Source: Citrobacter sp. Res13-Sevr-PEB04-36
GTDB lineage: Bacteria > Pseudomonadota > Gammaproteobacteria > Enterobacterales > Enterobacteriaceae
Direction of reading: 5' to 3'
DNA length: 64,000 nucleotides
Assembly (NCBI RefSeq): GCF_015672735.1
Contig: NZ_JADABY010000045.1
Location: 1 to 64,000 of the forward strand
Shown: positions 36,705-47,033 of the stretch, one piece after another
How positions within the stretch are numbered: the stretch's first letter is position 1
Layout of the letters: each line of letters begins with the position of its first letter
Made by a program: the position numbers and the translations under genes
The notes under the pieces: model-generated
Told to the model about the DNA's origin: nothing
What the model saw: only the letters and a program-made list of their open reading frames with translations
The model's database searches: none

Positions 36705-38210
36705 ATGAGTGAAAAAGAGACCTTCTGGCTGGGTATCGATTGTGGCGGTACGTATCTGAAAGCTGGTTTATATGACGCCAAAGGTCATGAGCATGGCATT
36801 CACCGGCAATCGTTGCAGACAGTATCGCCATTGCCGGGTTACGCCGAGCGTGACATGCAGCAACTCTGGCAGCACTGTGCAGCGACCATTGCCGGACTCT
36901 TACACTGCACCGGCGTATCCGCAGAACAAATCCAGGGCGTCGGCATTTCTGCTCAAGGTAAAGGGCTATTTCTTCTCGATAAGCAGGATAAGCCGCTGGG
37001 CAATGCCATCCTCTCTTCTGACCGCCGGGCGATGGACATCGTCCAGCGCTGGCAACAGGACGGGATCCCCGAACAACTCTACCCGGTTACTCGTCAGACA
37101 CTATGGACCGGGCATCCCGCGTCTCTACTGCGCTGGGTAAAAGAACACGAACCCCAACGCTACGCACAAATTGGCTGCGTCATGATGGGACATGATTATC
37201 TGCGCTGGTGCTTAACCGGCGTCAAGGGCTGCGAAGAGAGCAACATCTCCGAATCCAATCTCTACAACATGAGTACGGGTCAGTACGATCCATGCCTGAC
37301 CCAGTGGCTGGGCATCAGCGAAATTAACAACGCGCTGCCGCCCGTCATCGGCTCAGCAGAAATTTGCGGGGAAATCACCGCTCAGGCAGCCGCCATCACC
37401 GGTCTGGCGGCGGGTACGCCCGTCGTCGGCGGCCTGTTTGATGTGGTTTCCACCGCACTCTGTGCCGGTATTAAGGACGAACATACTCTCAATGCGGTAA
37501 TGGGCACCTGGGCCGTCACCAGTGGGATCGCTAACGGCCTACGCGACCATGAGAAGCATCCCTATGTCTATGGCCGCTACGTCAGTGACGGACAGTACAT
37601 CGTTCACGAAGCCAGTCCGACCTCTTCCGGCAATCTGGAATGGTTCACCGCCCAGTGGGGTGAGCTCTCTTTCGATGAGATCAATCAAGCCGTTGCCAGC
37701 CTGCCGAAAGCGGGCAGCGAACTCTTTTTTCTGCCCTTTCTCTACGGCAGCAACGCCGGGCTGGAGATGACCTGCGGCTTTTACGGCATGCAGGCGCTGC
37801 ACACCCGCGCACACCTGTTACAGGCGGTTTACGAAGGCGTGGTATTCAGCCACATGACCCACCTTAACCGTATGCGTGAACGCTTTACCGAGGTGCATAC
37901 CCTGCGCGTGACCGGCGGCCCAGCACACTCCGACGTCTGGATGCAGATGCTGGCGGACGTCAGCGGTCTGCGTATCGAACTACCGCAGGTGGAAGAGACT
38001 GGCTGCTTTGGCGCAGCGCTCGCTGCCCGAGTCGGCACCGGCGTGTACCACAACTTTAGCGACGCCCAGCGCGACTTACAGCACCCGGTGCGCACGCTGC
38101 TGCCCGATATGACCACCCACGCCCTCTATCTGCGCAAATACCGCCAATACCAGGATTTGATTACCGCACTACAGGGCTATCACGCCCGCATTAAGGAGCA
38201 CGCATTATGA
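36705..38210 (+). CDS. lyxK: L-xylulose/3-keto-L-gulonate kinase (YiaP)
   Basis: 501-aa FGGY carbohydrate kinase. The N-terminal motif is LGIDCGGTYLKAGLYDAKG, the substrate region is GVGISAQGKGLFLLD, and the C-terminal signature is LRVTGGPAHSDVWMQMLADV. E. coli LyxK phosphorylates L-xylulose and 3-keto-L-gulonate. In this operon it makes 3-keto-L-gulonate-6-phosphate for SgbH. The stop overlaps the sgbH start (ATGA). The ATG has only a weak SD. Confidence 0.95.
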   Translation: MSEKETFWLGIDCGGTYLKAGLYDAKGHEHGIHRQSLQTVSPLPGYAERDMQQLWQHCAATIAGLLHCTGVSAEQIQGVGISAQGKGLFLLDKQDKPLGNAILSSDRRAMDIVQRWQQDGIPEQLYPVTRQTLWTGHPASLLRWVKEHEPQRYAQIGCVMMGHDYLRWCLTGVKGCEESNISESNLYNMSTGQYDPCLTQWLGISEINNALPPVIGSAEICGEITAQAAAITGLAAGTPVVGGLFDVVSTALCAGIKDEHTLNAVMGTWAVTSGIANGLRDHEKHPYVYGRYVSDGQYIVHEASPTSSGNLEWFTAQWGELSFDEINQAVASLPKAGSELFFLPFLYGSNAGLEMTCGFYGMQALHTRAHLLQAVYEGVVFSHMTHLNRMRERFTEVHTLRVTGGPAHSDVWMQMLADVSGLRIELPQVEETGCFGAALAARVGTGVYHNFSDAQRDLQHPVRTLLPDMTTHALYLRKYRQYQDLITALQGYHARIKEHAL

Positions 38211-38869
38211 GCCGACCATTACTGCAACTGGCGCTCGACCATACCAGCCTTCAGGCAGCCCAACGCGATGTCGCCCTGCTACAGGAAAGTGTCGATATTG
38301 TCGAAGCAGGTACCATCCTCTGTTTAACCGAAGGCCTTCACGCGGTCAACGCCCTGCGCGCTCAGTGCCCGGATAAGATCATCGTCGCTGACTGGAAGGT
38401 GGCCGATGCCGGAGAAACGCTGGCACAGCAGGCCTTCGGGGCTGGCGCCAACTGGATGACCATTATCTGCGCCGCGCCGCTCGCCACGGTCGAAAAAGGC
38501 CACGCCGTCGCGCAATCCTGCGGGGGTGAAATTCAAATGGAGCTGTTCGGCAACTGGACGCTGGACGACGCCCGTGACTGGTATCACGTCGGCGTTCGCC
38601 AGGCGATTTACCATCGCGGACGCGACGCGCAGGCCAGCGGACAGCAGTGGGGCGACGCAGATCTGGCGCGCATGAAAGCGCTGTCCGATATCGGCCTTGA
38701 GCTATCGATTACCGGCGGGATTACCCCTGCAGACCTGCCGCTGTTCCGCGACATTAACGTGAAAGCGTTTATCGCCGGACGTGCGCTGGCAGGCGCCGCC
38801 CATCCGGCGCAGGTCGCTGGTGAATTCCACGCACAAATCGACGCCATCTGGGGAACACAGCATGCGTAA
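38207..38869 (+). CDS. sgbH: 3-keto-L-gulonate-6-phosphate decarboxylase
   Basis: 220-aa member of the orotidine-5-phosphate decarboxylase suprafamily, producing L-xylulose-5-phosphate and CO2 with Mg2+. Active-site segments [16 protein letters not shown] and ADWKVADAG, and the phosphate-binding SITGGI and FIAGRAL, are present. Start overlaps the lyxK stop by 4 bp and the end overlaps sgbU by 8 bp. Same length as in K-12. Confidence 0.96.
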   Translation: MSRPLLQLALDHTSLQAAQRDVALLQESVDIVEAGTILCLTEGLHAVNALRAQCPDKIIVADWKVADAGETLAQQAFGAGANWMTIICAAPLATVEKGHAVAQSCGGEIQMELFGNWTLDDARDWYHVGVRQAIYHRGRDAQASGQQWGDADLARMKALSDIGLELSITGGITPADLPLFRDINVKAFIAGRALAGAAHPAQVAGEFHAQIDAIWGTQHA

Positions 38870-39722
38870 TCATCCATTAGGTATCTATGAGAAAGCGCTG
38901 GCGAAAGATCTTTCCTGGCCGGAACGGCTGGTGCTGGCGAAAAGCTGTGGCTTTGATTTCGTCGAAATGTCGGTGGATGAGACAGATGAACGCCTGTCGC
39001 GCCTGGAGTGGACGCCAGCCCAGCGCGCATCGCTGGTCAGCGCAATGCTGGAAACCGGCGTCGCCATCCCCTCCATGTGCCTGTCAGCCCACCGCCGCTT
39101 TCCCTTTGGCAGCCGCGATGAGACGGTTCGCGAGCGGGCGCGCGAAATCATGACCAAAGCCATTCGCCTGGCGCGCGATCTCGGTATCCGCACCATTCAA
39201 CTGGCGGGTTATGACGTCTATTACGAAGAGCATGACGACGGCACCCAACAACGCTTTGCCGAAGGGCTGGCATGGGCGGTGGAACAAGCTGCCGCCGCGC
39301 AGGTAATGCTGGCGGTGGAGATCATGGATACCGCCTTTATGAACTCGATAAGCAAGTGGAAAAAGTGGGATGAGATGCTGTCATCGCCGTGGTTCACCGT
39401 CTACCCGGACGTCGGCAACCTCAGCGCCTGGGGTAATGACGTCACCGCCGAACTAAAGCTGGGCATCGACCGTATCGCCGCTATCCACCTGAAAGACACG
39501 CTGCCGGTGACCGCAACGCATCCTGGTCAGTTTCGCGATGTGCCGTTTGGTGAAGGCTGTGTGGATTTTGTTGGCATCTTTAAAACATTGCATGAACTGA
39601 ACTATCGCGGCGCATTTCTGATTGAAATGTGGACCGAAAAAGCCAGCGAGCCGGTGCTGGAGATTATCCAGGCGCGACGCTGGATAGAAGCGCGGATGCA
39701 GGAAGGAGGATTCACATGCTAG
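38862..39722 (+). CDS. sgbU: L-xylulose-5-phosphate 3-epimerase family protein
   Basis: 286-aa TIM-barrel epimerase (UlaE/SgbU) converting L-xylulose-5-phosphate to L-ribulose-5-phosphate. Metal-binding region residues appear in [37 protein letters not shown] and [13 protein letters not shown] 38862 inside the sgbH end gives the K-12 length. It overlaps sgbE by 7 bp. Confidence 0.95.
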   Translation: MRNHPLGIYEKALAKDLSWPERLVLAKSCGFDFVEMSVDETDERLSRLEWTPAQRASLVSAMLETGVAIPSMCLSAHRRFPFGSRDETVRERAREIMTKAIRLARDLGIRTIQLAGYDVYYEEHDDGTQQRFAEGLAWAVEQAAAAQVMLAVEIMDTAFMNSISKWKKWDEMLSSPWFTVYPDVGNLSAWGNDVTAELKLGIDRIAAIHLKDTLPVTATHPGQFRDVPFGEGCVDFVGIFKTLHELNYRGAFLIEMWTEKASEPVLEIIQARRWIEARMQEGGFTC

Positions 39723-40411
39723 AGCAACTGAAAGCCGAGGTGTTAGCAGCAAACCTGGCGCTCCCGGCGCATGGTTTAGTCACCTTTACCTGGGGCAACG
39801 TCAGCGCGGTGGACGAAACGCGCACGCTGATGGTGATCAAGCCTTCCGGTGTCGAGTATGCAGTGATGACAGCCGACGATATGGTAGTGGTGGAGGTCGC
39901 CAGCGGCAAGGTGGTCGAAGGCAGCAAAAAACCGTCTTCTGATACGCCAACCCATCTGGCACTGTATCGCCGTTTTCCGCAGATCGGCGGGATCGTGCAT
40001 ACCCATTCCCGCCACGCGACGATCTGGTCGCAGGCCGGCCTCGATCTCCCCGCCTGGGGTACCACGCATGCCGACTATTTCTATGGTGCGATCCCCTGCA
40101 CCAGGCTGATGACGGTCGAAGAAATTAACGGCGAGTATGAGTATCAAACCGGTGAGGTGATTATTAACACCTTTGAACAACGCAATCTGAACCCGATGCA
40201 GATCCCGGCAGTTTTAGTGCATTCACACGGTCCGTTTGCCTGGGGTAAAGACGCCACCGACGCTGTACACAACGCCGTGGTGCTCGAAGAGTGTGCCTAT
40301 ATGGGGCTGTTCTCACGCCAGCTAGCCCCGCAGTTGCCGACTATGCAATCGGAATTGCTCGATAAACACTATTTGCGTAAACACGGCGCAAATGCGTATT
40401 ACGGGCAATAA
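39716..40411 (+). CDS. sgbE: L-ribulose-5-phosphate 4-epimerase
   Basis: 231-aa class II aldolase-fold epimerase (AraD/UlaF/SgbE) giving D-xylulose-5-phosphate. It has zinc ligands in [15 protein letters not shown] and [10 protein letters not shown], and [20 protein letters not shown] at the N-terminus. The ATG at 39716 sits behind GGAAGGAGG and overlaps the sgbU stop; the frame open further upstream lies in sgbU. Last gene of the operon. Confidence 0.96.
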   Translation: MLEQLKAEVLAANLALPAHGLVTFTWGNVSAVDETRTLMVIKPSGVEYAVMTADDMVVVEVASGKVVEGSKKPSSDTPTHLALYRRFPQIGGIVHTHSRHATIWSQAGLDLPAWGTTHADYFYGAIPCTRLMTVEEINGEYEYQTGEVIINTFEQRNLNPMQIPAVLVHSHGPFAWGKDATDAVHNAVVLEECAYMGLFSRQLAPQLPTMQSELLDKHYLRKHGANAYYGQ

Positions 40412-40420
40412 CATGAGAAA

Positions 40421-40446
40421 TAGCCGCCGTCAGACAACGGCGGCTA
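40421..40446. terminator. Terminator-like hairpin after sgbE
   Basis: TAGCCGCCGT (40421-40430) and ACGGCGGCTA (40437-40446) form a perfect 10-bp stem with loop CAGACA. It separates the sgbE operon from the convergent chemoreceptor gene. On the minus strand TTTCTC follows. Confidence 0.75.
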
Positions 40447-40455
40447 CGACTTAAC

Positions 40456-42317
40456 TTAGAATTTCACCCAACCGTCAGCACTTTCATTCTGCTTTTCTAC
40501 CTGCGTGTGAATTTTTCGGATACTCGCAACCTGATGTCGTATTTCAGGTTTATCATGTGTTATGCGAAAAACAGCGATTGCCTCTTCCAGTTTGAGGGCT
40601 TGATCCTCCAAAGAGCTCGCCGCAGCAGAAGACTCTTCTACCAGTGCCGCATTTTGTTGGGTTGTGGTATCCATTTCTGTCATCGCCTGAGCAATTTGCG
40701 ACACACCGCGACTTTGTTCATCGGTCGCTACCGCAATGTCACTCATAATATTTTTCATCTGAGTGACGGAATGTTCTATATCCGCAATTGCCACACCAGC
40801 ACGTTCCACCAATGTGAAACCTGAATCCACATGGCCAACCGATTCTTTAATTAACTCTTCTATCTCTTTTGCCGACTGGGCACTACGTTGAGCAAGATTT
40901 CGGACCTCCCCGGCGACGACAGCGAAACCTTTCCCCTGCTCCCCGGCCCGAGCTGCCTCAACGGCCGCATTCAACGCCAGAATATTCGTCTGGAAAGCAA
41001 TCCCATTAATTACTGTCGTAATTTCAGAAATACGATGGGAACTCATCTGTACATTTTTCATGGATTCAATAAGCGCCTGGGAGATCTGGCATCCTTCACC
41101 CGCCTTTTTCGCCGCAATTTCAGATAGTTTTAGCGCTTCATTGGCATTATCAGCATTATTGGAAATTGTCGACGTGAGTTCATCCATACTTGCCGCGGTT
41201 TCAACCACAGCAGCAGCCTGCTGCTCTGTACGAGACGATAAATCCATATTCCCGGAGGCTATCTCGGAGGAAGAACGCGCCACACAGTCCACGCCTTCTC
41301 TCACGTCATGGATAATATTCTTCAGATTGGTATTCATTGTTGACATCGACTGCATCAACAAGCCTAACTCATCGCGTCTTTCGGTCTGCAATTCATGGGT
41401 AAGGTCACCGTCCGCAATTTGCTCTGCGAGCAGCAACGTTTGTTTAAGCGGTGTAGTAATTGATTGCGTAATTAACCACGCAAGAACAATTCCAACAAAG
41501 ATGCCGATTAACGCCACCAGCTCCATTTGCAAAGATGCCGTATGTGAAACCTCTTGCACTCTTTTTTGCATCAGCGAATGTAATTCGTTGATCACTTGCC
41601 CCAGTTCTGCTGCATCTGCAGACAGAGAAGCCGATGCCTTTTCGAGCGCCTCTCCAACGAGATGATAGGGTTCAATGTTCTCAGCATAATTATGTATGTC
41701 CTGAATAATTCCTTTGATATTGACTCGTTGATCGCTGGCAGGAATATACTGGAGTTGTTCCGCATTCTTAACACCATCAACGAATCCAGATCGCTTGCCA
41801 CAAAACTCAGTTGCGCCAGCATCATTCTTTGTTCTACAGGCAACGTTGTATCAAGACTCCACGCATTCAGTTCTGTGGATTTCTGGTAAAAATCACGGTT
41901 ATTAAGACGTTTCTTTATTTCTCTCTTTTTCTGGAGCACAACATCAAATGCCGCTCTTCCTGTAAAATAATTTTTTAAATCACGCTGCGCTTTATCTAGT
42001 AGTGCAACACCGCTTTCAGACCATTGATATGTATATAATTTATCAAGAATTTTAGATAAGTTATTCATGGCCAATTTGTTTTGATTAACGTATTTATCAT
42101 CCTCGGTGTATTCATAAGTAACTCGACTTAGCTTCGCCGCAGATAGGTTATTCATTAACTCGACGCTTAACGCATTTTTTTCTATACGTTCATTGATATT
42201 TTTAAATCCCAAAAGACCAGATAACATAATCACAACCATAATAATAATCATGACGGTAAATCCAAAAAACATTTTCCTACTAAACTTCAAATTTAAGAGG
42301 AATGATTTTATTTTCAT
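40456..42317 (-). pseudogene. Methyl-accepting chemotaxis protein, broken by a frameshift
   Basis: One chemoreceptor gene is split into two frames. The first part (from ATG 42317) has TM1 (FGFTVMIIIMVVIMLSG) and a helical periplasmic domain. After DLDSL its frame turns to unrelated sequence and stops at 41592. The receptor sequence continues in the next frame as VDGVKNAEQLQYIPASDQRV, then TM2 (VALIGIFVGIVLAWLI), HAMP and the signalling hairpin (NGIAFQTNILALNAAVEAAR), ending in GWVKF, which fits the CheR/CheB-tether pattern xWxxF. The break fits loss of one base near 41778-41783. Restored length is about 620 aa, with a large (~225 aa) periplasmic sensor. It could also be a sequencing error. 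Confidence 0.85.
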
Positions 42318-42384
42318 ATCTTTGTTAGCCTTAATTTCCAGGAGTATTATTAATATAAATTAATTTTTATGAACGTCTTTTATA

Positions 42385-42418
42385 GATAAAAAAATCCCTG
42401 AGCATCACTGCCCAGGGG
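42385..42418 (-). terminator. Terminator for the minus-strand winged-helix gene
   Basis: CCCTG (42396-42400) pairs with CAGGG (42413-42417). On the minus strand the hairpin is followed by ATTTTTTT. It lies 65-98 bp past the stop of the 42483-42872 gene. Confidence 0.65.
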
Positions 42419-42482
42419 AATAGTCCGGAGACGACATCACGCTCGCGAACAAATTGCTACAGGCTTTGGATTTTATTTCACA

Positions 42483-42872
42483 TTAACAATCCGTTAAAGT
42501 ATATAACGGCTGTACATTATCCAACTTTATAATATAGCCACTGCCCTTTACATTAATAATAGAATTTTCAGGTAGACCCAGCATGTTTAATTTTTTATTT
42601 AAATTGCTCATCACTTTACATAATCGTTGTGTTGATGCACTTAAATCATTATTTTCCCAAACATTACTCAACAATTCATCTCGCGTTACATGCTGGGTTC
42701 TTGCATGTACTAAAAGATAAACAAAAAGACGCAACATTGTACTATTTAAAAAAATACCACAAAATAAAATAACGCTATCCATTTTATTTGTCGGCAGTCT
42801 GAAAATCCTGGCTTCCAGAATATCAAGAAATACTTCTCTGCCAATCATGAATCCATGTAACTGATATTCCAT
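42483..42872 (-). CDS. Stand-alone winged-helix (OmpR/CadC-type) DNA-binding protein
   Basis: 129-aa protein that looks like only the output domain of an OmpR/CadC regulator: LRLFVYLLVHARTQHVTRDELLSNVWENNDLSASTQRLCKVMSNLNKK (shown here in outline), then a wing ending VKGSGYIIKLDN. There is no receiver domain and no membrane segment. Codon use is AT-rich compared with the flanking backbone, consistent with acquired DNA. It is divergent from the CadC-like gene across 423 bp and upstream of the broken chemoreceptor on the same strand. Function not known. Confidence 0.75.
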   Translation of the reverse strand: MEYQLHGFMIGREVFLDILEARIFRLPTNKMDSVILFCGIFLNSTMLRLFVYLLVHARTQHVTRDELLSNVWENNDLSASTQRLCKVMSNLNKKLNMLGLPENSIINVKGSGYIIKLDNVQPLYTLTDC

Positions 42873-43295
42873 AACTTAGCAACTCATAATGACAACAACC
42901 GACAATATCCAGGCATGCTCATTCTCTCCCCCGCCTTTATGATGTAAGTGTAAAGACCTGAAAATTATTTTCAATATATGTGCAGAGCACCTTTTCTCCT
43001 GTTAATCATCCGCAAAAAAAGACTTACCATCTAAACTAACCAAAATTTTACGCACCAATCTCTTACAAAACCAAAAGATAGCAGGGTGATTATCCGCAAA
43101 ACTGCATACATTCGACATGACAATGCAAAACCTCATTTTTGTCACAAATTACAGATAATAATTCTGAATGAGTTTTGCACAAGTGTTTCATTGCGTAATA
43201 ATAATCCAATTGAGATTGAGCTTAATCCATTCCTCAGAAACAGAGTAATGATGTTTAATGATTTATTCTGATTCAGAATGGAGCACCTTTAACTT
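42873..43295. promoter_or_regulatory. AT-rich intergenic region between two winged-helix genes
   Basis: 423 bp of AT-rich sequence between divergent regulators; it should contain both promoters. No clear palindrome or conserved site was identified by eye. A 61-codon frame (43086-43271) has a non-ATG start and no recognisable features and was not called. Confidence 0.5.
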
Positions 43296-44105
43296 GTGTT
43301 TACATATATTGGCAAAAAAGTGAAAAAGATCATTATTATCAATGATATAGCTGTTTTCGAACCCGACAAGAATCGCCTGATATCCCTGAAGGATTATCCG
43401 GAAAGAAGCATTACTTTGCATACGCCGGTATCAGCCTGCCTTTTGTTATTGCTGCAACATAGCCACCAACCGGTCACGCAAAAATATTTATTCAACGAAG
43501 TATGGGAAAAAAATGGCGTGATCGTTTCCACCAACGCTATTTATCAAAGCATTGCCTTAATCAGAAAAAGTCTCAGAGCTGTCGGTCTGGATGAGGAGAT
43601 AATCATCACCTTGCCAAGAATAGGTTTTAAAGCTGAAGCAGATGTGAAATATTTCACTTTCGATGAATTCACCACCGCCTATTCAGTCCAGAAGGTTAAC
43701 GCTTCGCCCGTAACCATCATGTCGGCAACAGTCGTTGGGGACAATAGGTCCCTGACGGATTACCTTCACCAGTATCGACGGCTGCCGATGATAGGTGTGA
43801 TAATTATATTACTCCTTACCTTTTACTGGTCTCAGCAGACAAAATCGTTTTATACCCATTATGCCGATATTGGCAATATCCACGGGTACCAGGTTTACTC
43901 ATCATGGTCAGGAAAAGAGAAAAGCATCAGCATGTTTAATCAGTTTTATATCCGACATAACTTAGCCTGTCCACCAGGGAAAGCGGTATATATGACGCTT
44001 AATAACACACAGTCCGGTACCTCAATACTGGTTTGCCGGGATAACATCGATTCCCCTCAAGCAAAGTGCAAATCATTATTTTTCATGGAGAAATATAATG
44101 ATTAA
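43296..44105 (+). CDS. ToxR/CadC-like membrane-bound transcription regulator (YqeI/MarT-like)
   Basis: 269-aa one-component regulator. The N-terminal winged helix (~10-115) includes LHTPVSACLLLLLQHSHQPVTQ and NAIYQSIALIRKSLRAVG. A single transmembrane helix (MIGVIIILLLTFYW, ~167-181) leads to an ~85-aa periplasmic domain with two cysteines (LACPPG, LVCRD), like E. coli YqeI and Salmonella MarT. The GTG at 43296 is the best available start; its SD (GGAG) is about 12 nt upstream, so the start is uncertain. The end overlaps the next gene by 8 bp, typical of regulator/partner pairs. Confidence 0.82.
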   Translation: MFTYIGKKVKKIIIINDIAVFEPDKNRLISLKDYPERSITLHTPVSACLLLLLQHSHQPVTQKYLFNEVWEKNGVIVSTNAIYQSIALIRKSLRAVGLDEEIIITLPRIGFKAEADVKYFTFDEFTTAYSVQKVNASPVTIMSATVVGDNRSLTDYLHQYRRLPMIGVIIILLLTFYWSQQTKSFYTHYADIGNIHGYQVYSSWSGKEKSISMFNQFYIRHNLACPPGKAVYMTLNNTQSGTSILVCRDNIDSPQAKCKSLFFMEKYND

Positions 44106-44583
44106 AAAGATGAGTTTATTCATGTGGGCGATTTTTTTTGCCATCCTTGCGGCCACTATCATTCTTTACTGGCATACAGCATATGCTAAGAAACACTTTT
44201 CCTGTGAGGCCCAACTGACGCTTATCGATCAGACTTCATCCTACGACGTGCTTATGAACTTTACCTTTGCTAATGATTCGGGTACTTATGAAGCATCCGG
44301 TCTGTATAAAGATCGAGATGGTCGTACAATAAACACCAGTAATAAAGTCAATTTCACTTACTGGCGTAAAGGGAATAATCTTTATCTTATCTCGAAAGAA
44401 ACAAATGAGTTACCTAAATCAGACATTCCTGTTATTGACTGGAAACCAGATTTTTTCAGAAAGCGCAACCGCGGGTTAGCCCTTCAGGTCATTCAGGAAA
44501 ACGCCGACGGCTATCTCTTTCTCTATGATAGTACGCCGCTGTTTTATTGTACGCGTAATAATGAGCCACCGATTATGAATTAA
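44098..44583 (+). CDS. FidL/YqeJ-like membrane protein
   Basis: 161-aa protein with one N-terminal membrane helix (LFMWAIFFAILAATIILYWHT) and a periplasmic domain with two cysteines (FSCEAQ, FYCTRN). The arrangement, length and overlap with the upstream ToxR-like gene match yqeI-yqeJ in E. coli and marT-fidL in Salmonella SPI-3. By analogy with ToxR/ToxS the protein may stabilise or tune the regulator; this is inference. The 3' end overlaps the convergent AraC-type gene by 11 bp. Confidence 0.8.
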   Translation: MIKKMSLFMWAIFFAILAATIILYWHTAYAKKHFSCEAQLTLIDQTSSYDVLMNFTFANDSGTYEASGLYKDRDGRTINTSNKVNFTYWRKGNNLYLISKETNELPKSDIPVIDWKPDFFRKRNRGLALQVIQENADGYLFLYDSTPLFYCTRNNEPPIMN

Positions 44584-45388
44584 TATGCTCTTTGCAGTAG
44601 CGTCGTTTCCAGACGGCAGGTGTGAGTCCCGTATGTTTACGAAAAATCTGCCGGAAATAACCAACATCATTAAACCCGCACAGTTCTGCCACTTCCGTCA
44701 GCGAACGCGCATCGCTAATCAATAATTTTTCTGCTTCACGCACACGTTGACGCTGAATAGCTTCGGTCAGCGTCAAATGAAACACCCGCCGATAGACGCG
44801 GCCCAGATAATCCACATTGCAGTGCAGTTCTTTAGCAAGAACCGCTGTAGAAAGAGGCAGATGGTATTGGGTTCGAATCATCTGCTGCGCTTTCCACGCT
44901 AACGACACGCCAGCTTCATCCGTATTTTCATGTGCTCGGGCATCACACGTTATCTGTTGTAGGATTAACAAAACAATAAATTCCAGCGCCGAGCTGCGCT
45001 GCAATTTTTCCTGTTCACTCATAAATTGGCGAAAAAGTGCAATCAAAGTCTGGGGATCTGCCACGCGGGTATGCTGTGGCACGGAGAGATGTGTCCGCCA
45101 GCACGGAGCGCTATTCAGATCTTTGACTTCAAAATGCAGCCAATAAAATTTAAGGTCAGCAGGAAAATCCTCCACGCCAACATGGAGACGCTGTGGCCAA
45201 AGCAACAGACTTTCTCCCGCATCTACGCAAAATACGCGCTCTTCTTCCTGGATCGTCAGTCTCCCTTTCTCGATAAATATGATTTCCCATGAATCCAGGC
45301 ACCTCGCAGGATGCCGCCCTACACCACGAGAAATGAATAATCCGCCGTTTTGCACTTTGATCGGAAGCGTCATGGATAATTCGAGCAT
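44573..45388 (-). CDS. AraC-family regulator of an arabinofuranoside cluster
   Basis: 271-aa AraC/XylS-type regulator. The N-terminal cupin-like sensor (residues ~10-100, with FCVDAGESLLLWPQRLH) and C-terminal double HTH (LAKELHCNVDYLGRVYRRVF and VAELCGFNDVGYFRQIFRKH) are clear. It is divergent from an MFS symporter and a GH127 glycosidase, so it likely activates them in response to an arabinoside. The ATG at 45388 has GGGAA rather far upstream; ATG 45373 is an alternative. Confidence 0.88.
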   Translation of the reverse strand: MLELSMTLPIKVQNGGLFISRGVGRHPARCLDSWEIIFIEKGRLTIQEEERVFCVDAGESLLLWPQRLHVGVEDFPADLKFYWLHFEVKDLNSAPCWRTHLSVPQHTRVADPQTLIALFRQFMSEQEKLQRSSALEFIVLLILQQITCDARAHENTDEAGVSLAWKAQQMIRTQYHLPLSTAVLAKELHCNVDYLGRVYRRVFHLTLTEAIQRQRVREAEKLLISDARSLTEVAELCGFNDVGYFRQIFRKHTGLTPAVWKRRYCKEHINS

Positions 45389-45622
45389 AGGTATGTAAAT
45401 TCCCGCTTAATGGTGGATAAAAATAAACACTACCTTTTGATTATTAATAAAAAATACAAACTTCACTCGATCCATCTCACATTTTCACGAACAGGTCGGA
45501 ATCGTCACCTTTTTTTACTCTTTCGTCGCCTTGTTGGTTTTTCCATTCCAGGCAGAATTAATCAGGTCATTTTTCATAAAACAATAATCACTGAAAAACC
45601 GCTTCCTTAGCGAGGAACATCT

Positions 45623-47023
45623 ATGACCTCTACACCGATTACATCGACAGATATCGCCAAAGGCCAGACCGATGACGTGTTGTCCATGCGTGAGAAAATT
45701 GGCTACGGCCTGGGCGATGCGGGCGGGACGGTAATTACCTGTCTGATCATGAACTTCCTGACCTTTTTCTATACCGATGTGTTTGGATTGACCCCAGCGC
45801 TGGTTGGCACCTTATTTATTGCCCTGCGTGTGTTTGATGCGATTTCTGACCCGGTCATGGGCGTCCTCGCCGACCGTACGCAAAGCCGTTGGGGACGCTT
45901 TCGCCCGTGGCAGCTGTGGGTGGCCGTTCCCATCGGTATTATTGGCGTCCTGACCTTTACCGTCCCGGACGCCAGCATGGGGGTCAAAATCGCCTGGGCC
46001 TTTGGCACCTATTTGCTGCTTTCCGTCGGCTATACCGCAATCAACGTGCCGTACTGTGCGCTGATCAACACCATGACGACGCGCCACAATGAGGTGATCG
46101 CCTGCCAGTCCTGGCGCTTTGTGCTGTGTGGCGTCGCCGGATTTTTAGTTTCCGTCGGCCTACCGTGGATGGTGGAAGTGCTCGGCCAGGGTAACGCCGC
46201 GCAGGGTTATCAGTTTGGCGTGGGCATATTGTGCGCCATCGCTGTCATCATGTTCCTGTGCTGTTTCTTCTGGGTACGCGAACGGGTACCGCTGGCGATG
46301 ATGGGGAAATTTACGCTACGCGAACACATTGGTGGGCTACGCAAAAATGACCAACTGCTGCTGATGCTGGTGATGTCCTTCCTGCTGATCAACGTCTTTA
46401 ATATTCGCGGCGGCGGATACATGTACTTCATTACCTACGTGCTGGAAGGCAGTACCGCTTACACATCACTGTTTTTCACCATGGTCACCTTCGCCTCGAT
46501 CATCGGTTCAGTGGTGGTCAGCCCGCTGACGCGTCGCATCGACACCGTCAAACTCTATTACTACACCAACCTGGTACTGGCAGCACTGGCGGCACTGATG
46601 TGGTTCCTGCCCACAGGTCCAGCACACCAGACGTTATGGCTGGCGGTGATTCTCGGCAACGGCATTATTCTTGGCTTCACGCTGCCGCTGCACTTCTCGC
46701 TGATGGCCTTTGCTGATGATTACGGCGAATGGAAAACCGGCGTGCGTTCCTCCGGTATGAATTTCGCCTTTAACCTGTTTTTCATCAAGCTGGCCTGGGC
46801 CTCCAGTGCCGGGATCATCAGCGTGTTGTTTATTTTTGTCGCCTATCAGCCTGGCGCTGGCAACCAAACAGCCAGCTCGCTGCAAGGTATTACCGCCATG
46901 GAGACGCTGCTGCCCGCCCTGTTCCACCTGCTGCTGGCGCTGTCTATCCGCCTCTGCAAACTCAATAACCCGATGATGTCGCGCATTGCTACCGATCTGC
47001 GTCAGCGTCATGTACAGCCTTAA
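45623..47023 (+). CDS. GPH-family (MelB-like) glycoside/cation symporter
   Basis: 466-aa transporter of the glycoside-pentoside-hexuronide family. It has [20 protein letters not shown] at the start and the GPH cation-site type motif [20 protein letters not shown], with about twelve helices. Placed 10 bp before a beta-L-arabinofuranosidase gene, it likely imports the arabinofuranoside substrate. SD GAGGA precedes the ATG. K-12 has related YicJ elsewhere, paired with alpha-xylosidase YicI, but not this locus. Confidence 0.88.
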   Translation: MTSTPITSTDIAKGQTDDVLSMREKIGYGLGDAGGTVITCLIMNFLTFFYTDVFGLTPALVGTLFIALRVFDAISDPVMGVLADRTQSRWGRFRPWQLWVAVPIGIIGVLTFTVPDASMGVKIAWAFGTYLLLSVGYTAINVPYCALINTMTTRHNEVIACQSWRFVLCGVAGFLVSVGLPWMVEVLGQGNAAQGYQFGVGILCAIAVIMFLCCFFWVRERVPLAMMGKFTLREHIGGLRKNDQLLLMLVMSFLLINVFNIRGGGYMYFITYVLEGSTAYTSLFFTMVTFASIIGSVVVSPLTRRIDTVKLYYYTNLVLAALAALMWFLPTGPAHQTLWLAVILGNGIILGFTLPLHFSLMAFADDYGEWKTGVRSSGMNFAFNLFFIKLAWASSAGIISVLFIFVAYQPGAGNQTASSLQGITAMETLLPALFHLLLALSIRLCKLNNPMMSRIATDLRQRHVQP

Positions 47024-47033
47024 GGAGCACGAA

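Noticed and set aside
40456-41595. Second half of the chemoreceptor as an independent soluble protein
   Set aside because: It begins in the middle of the periplasmic helix bundle with no good SD. Upstream codons in the same frame continue the receptor sequence, so a frameshifted single gene explains it better.
43086-43271. 61-codon frame between the two winged-helix genes
   Set aside because: Non-ATG start, no SD, no recognisable features; AT-rich DNA gives such frames by chance.
45410-45610. 66-codon frame between the AraC-type gene and the symporter
   Set aside because: No SD, no recognisable features, and it occupies the divergent promoter region.
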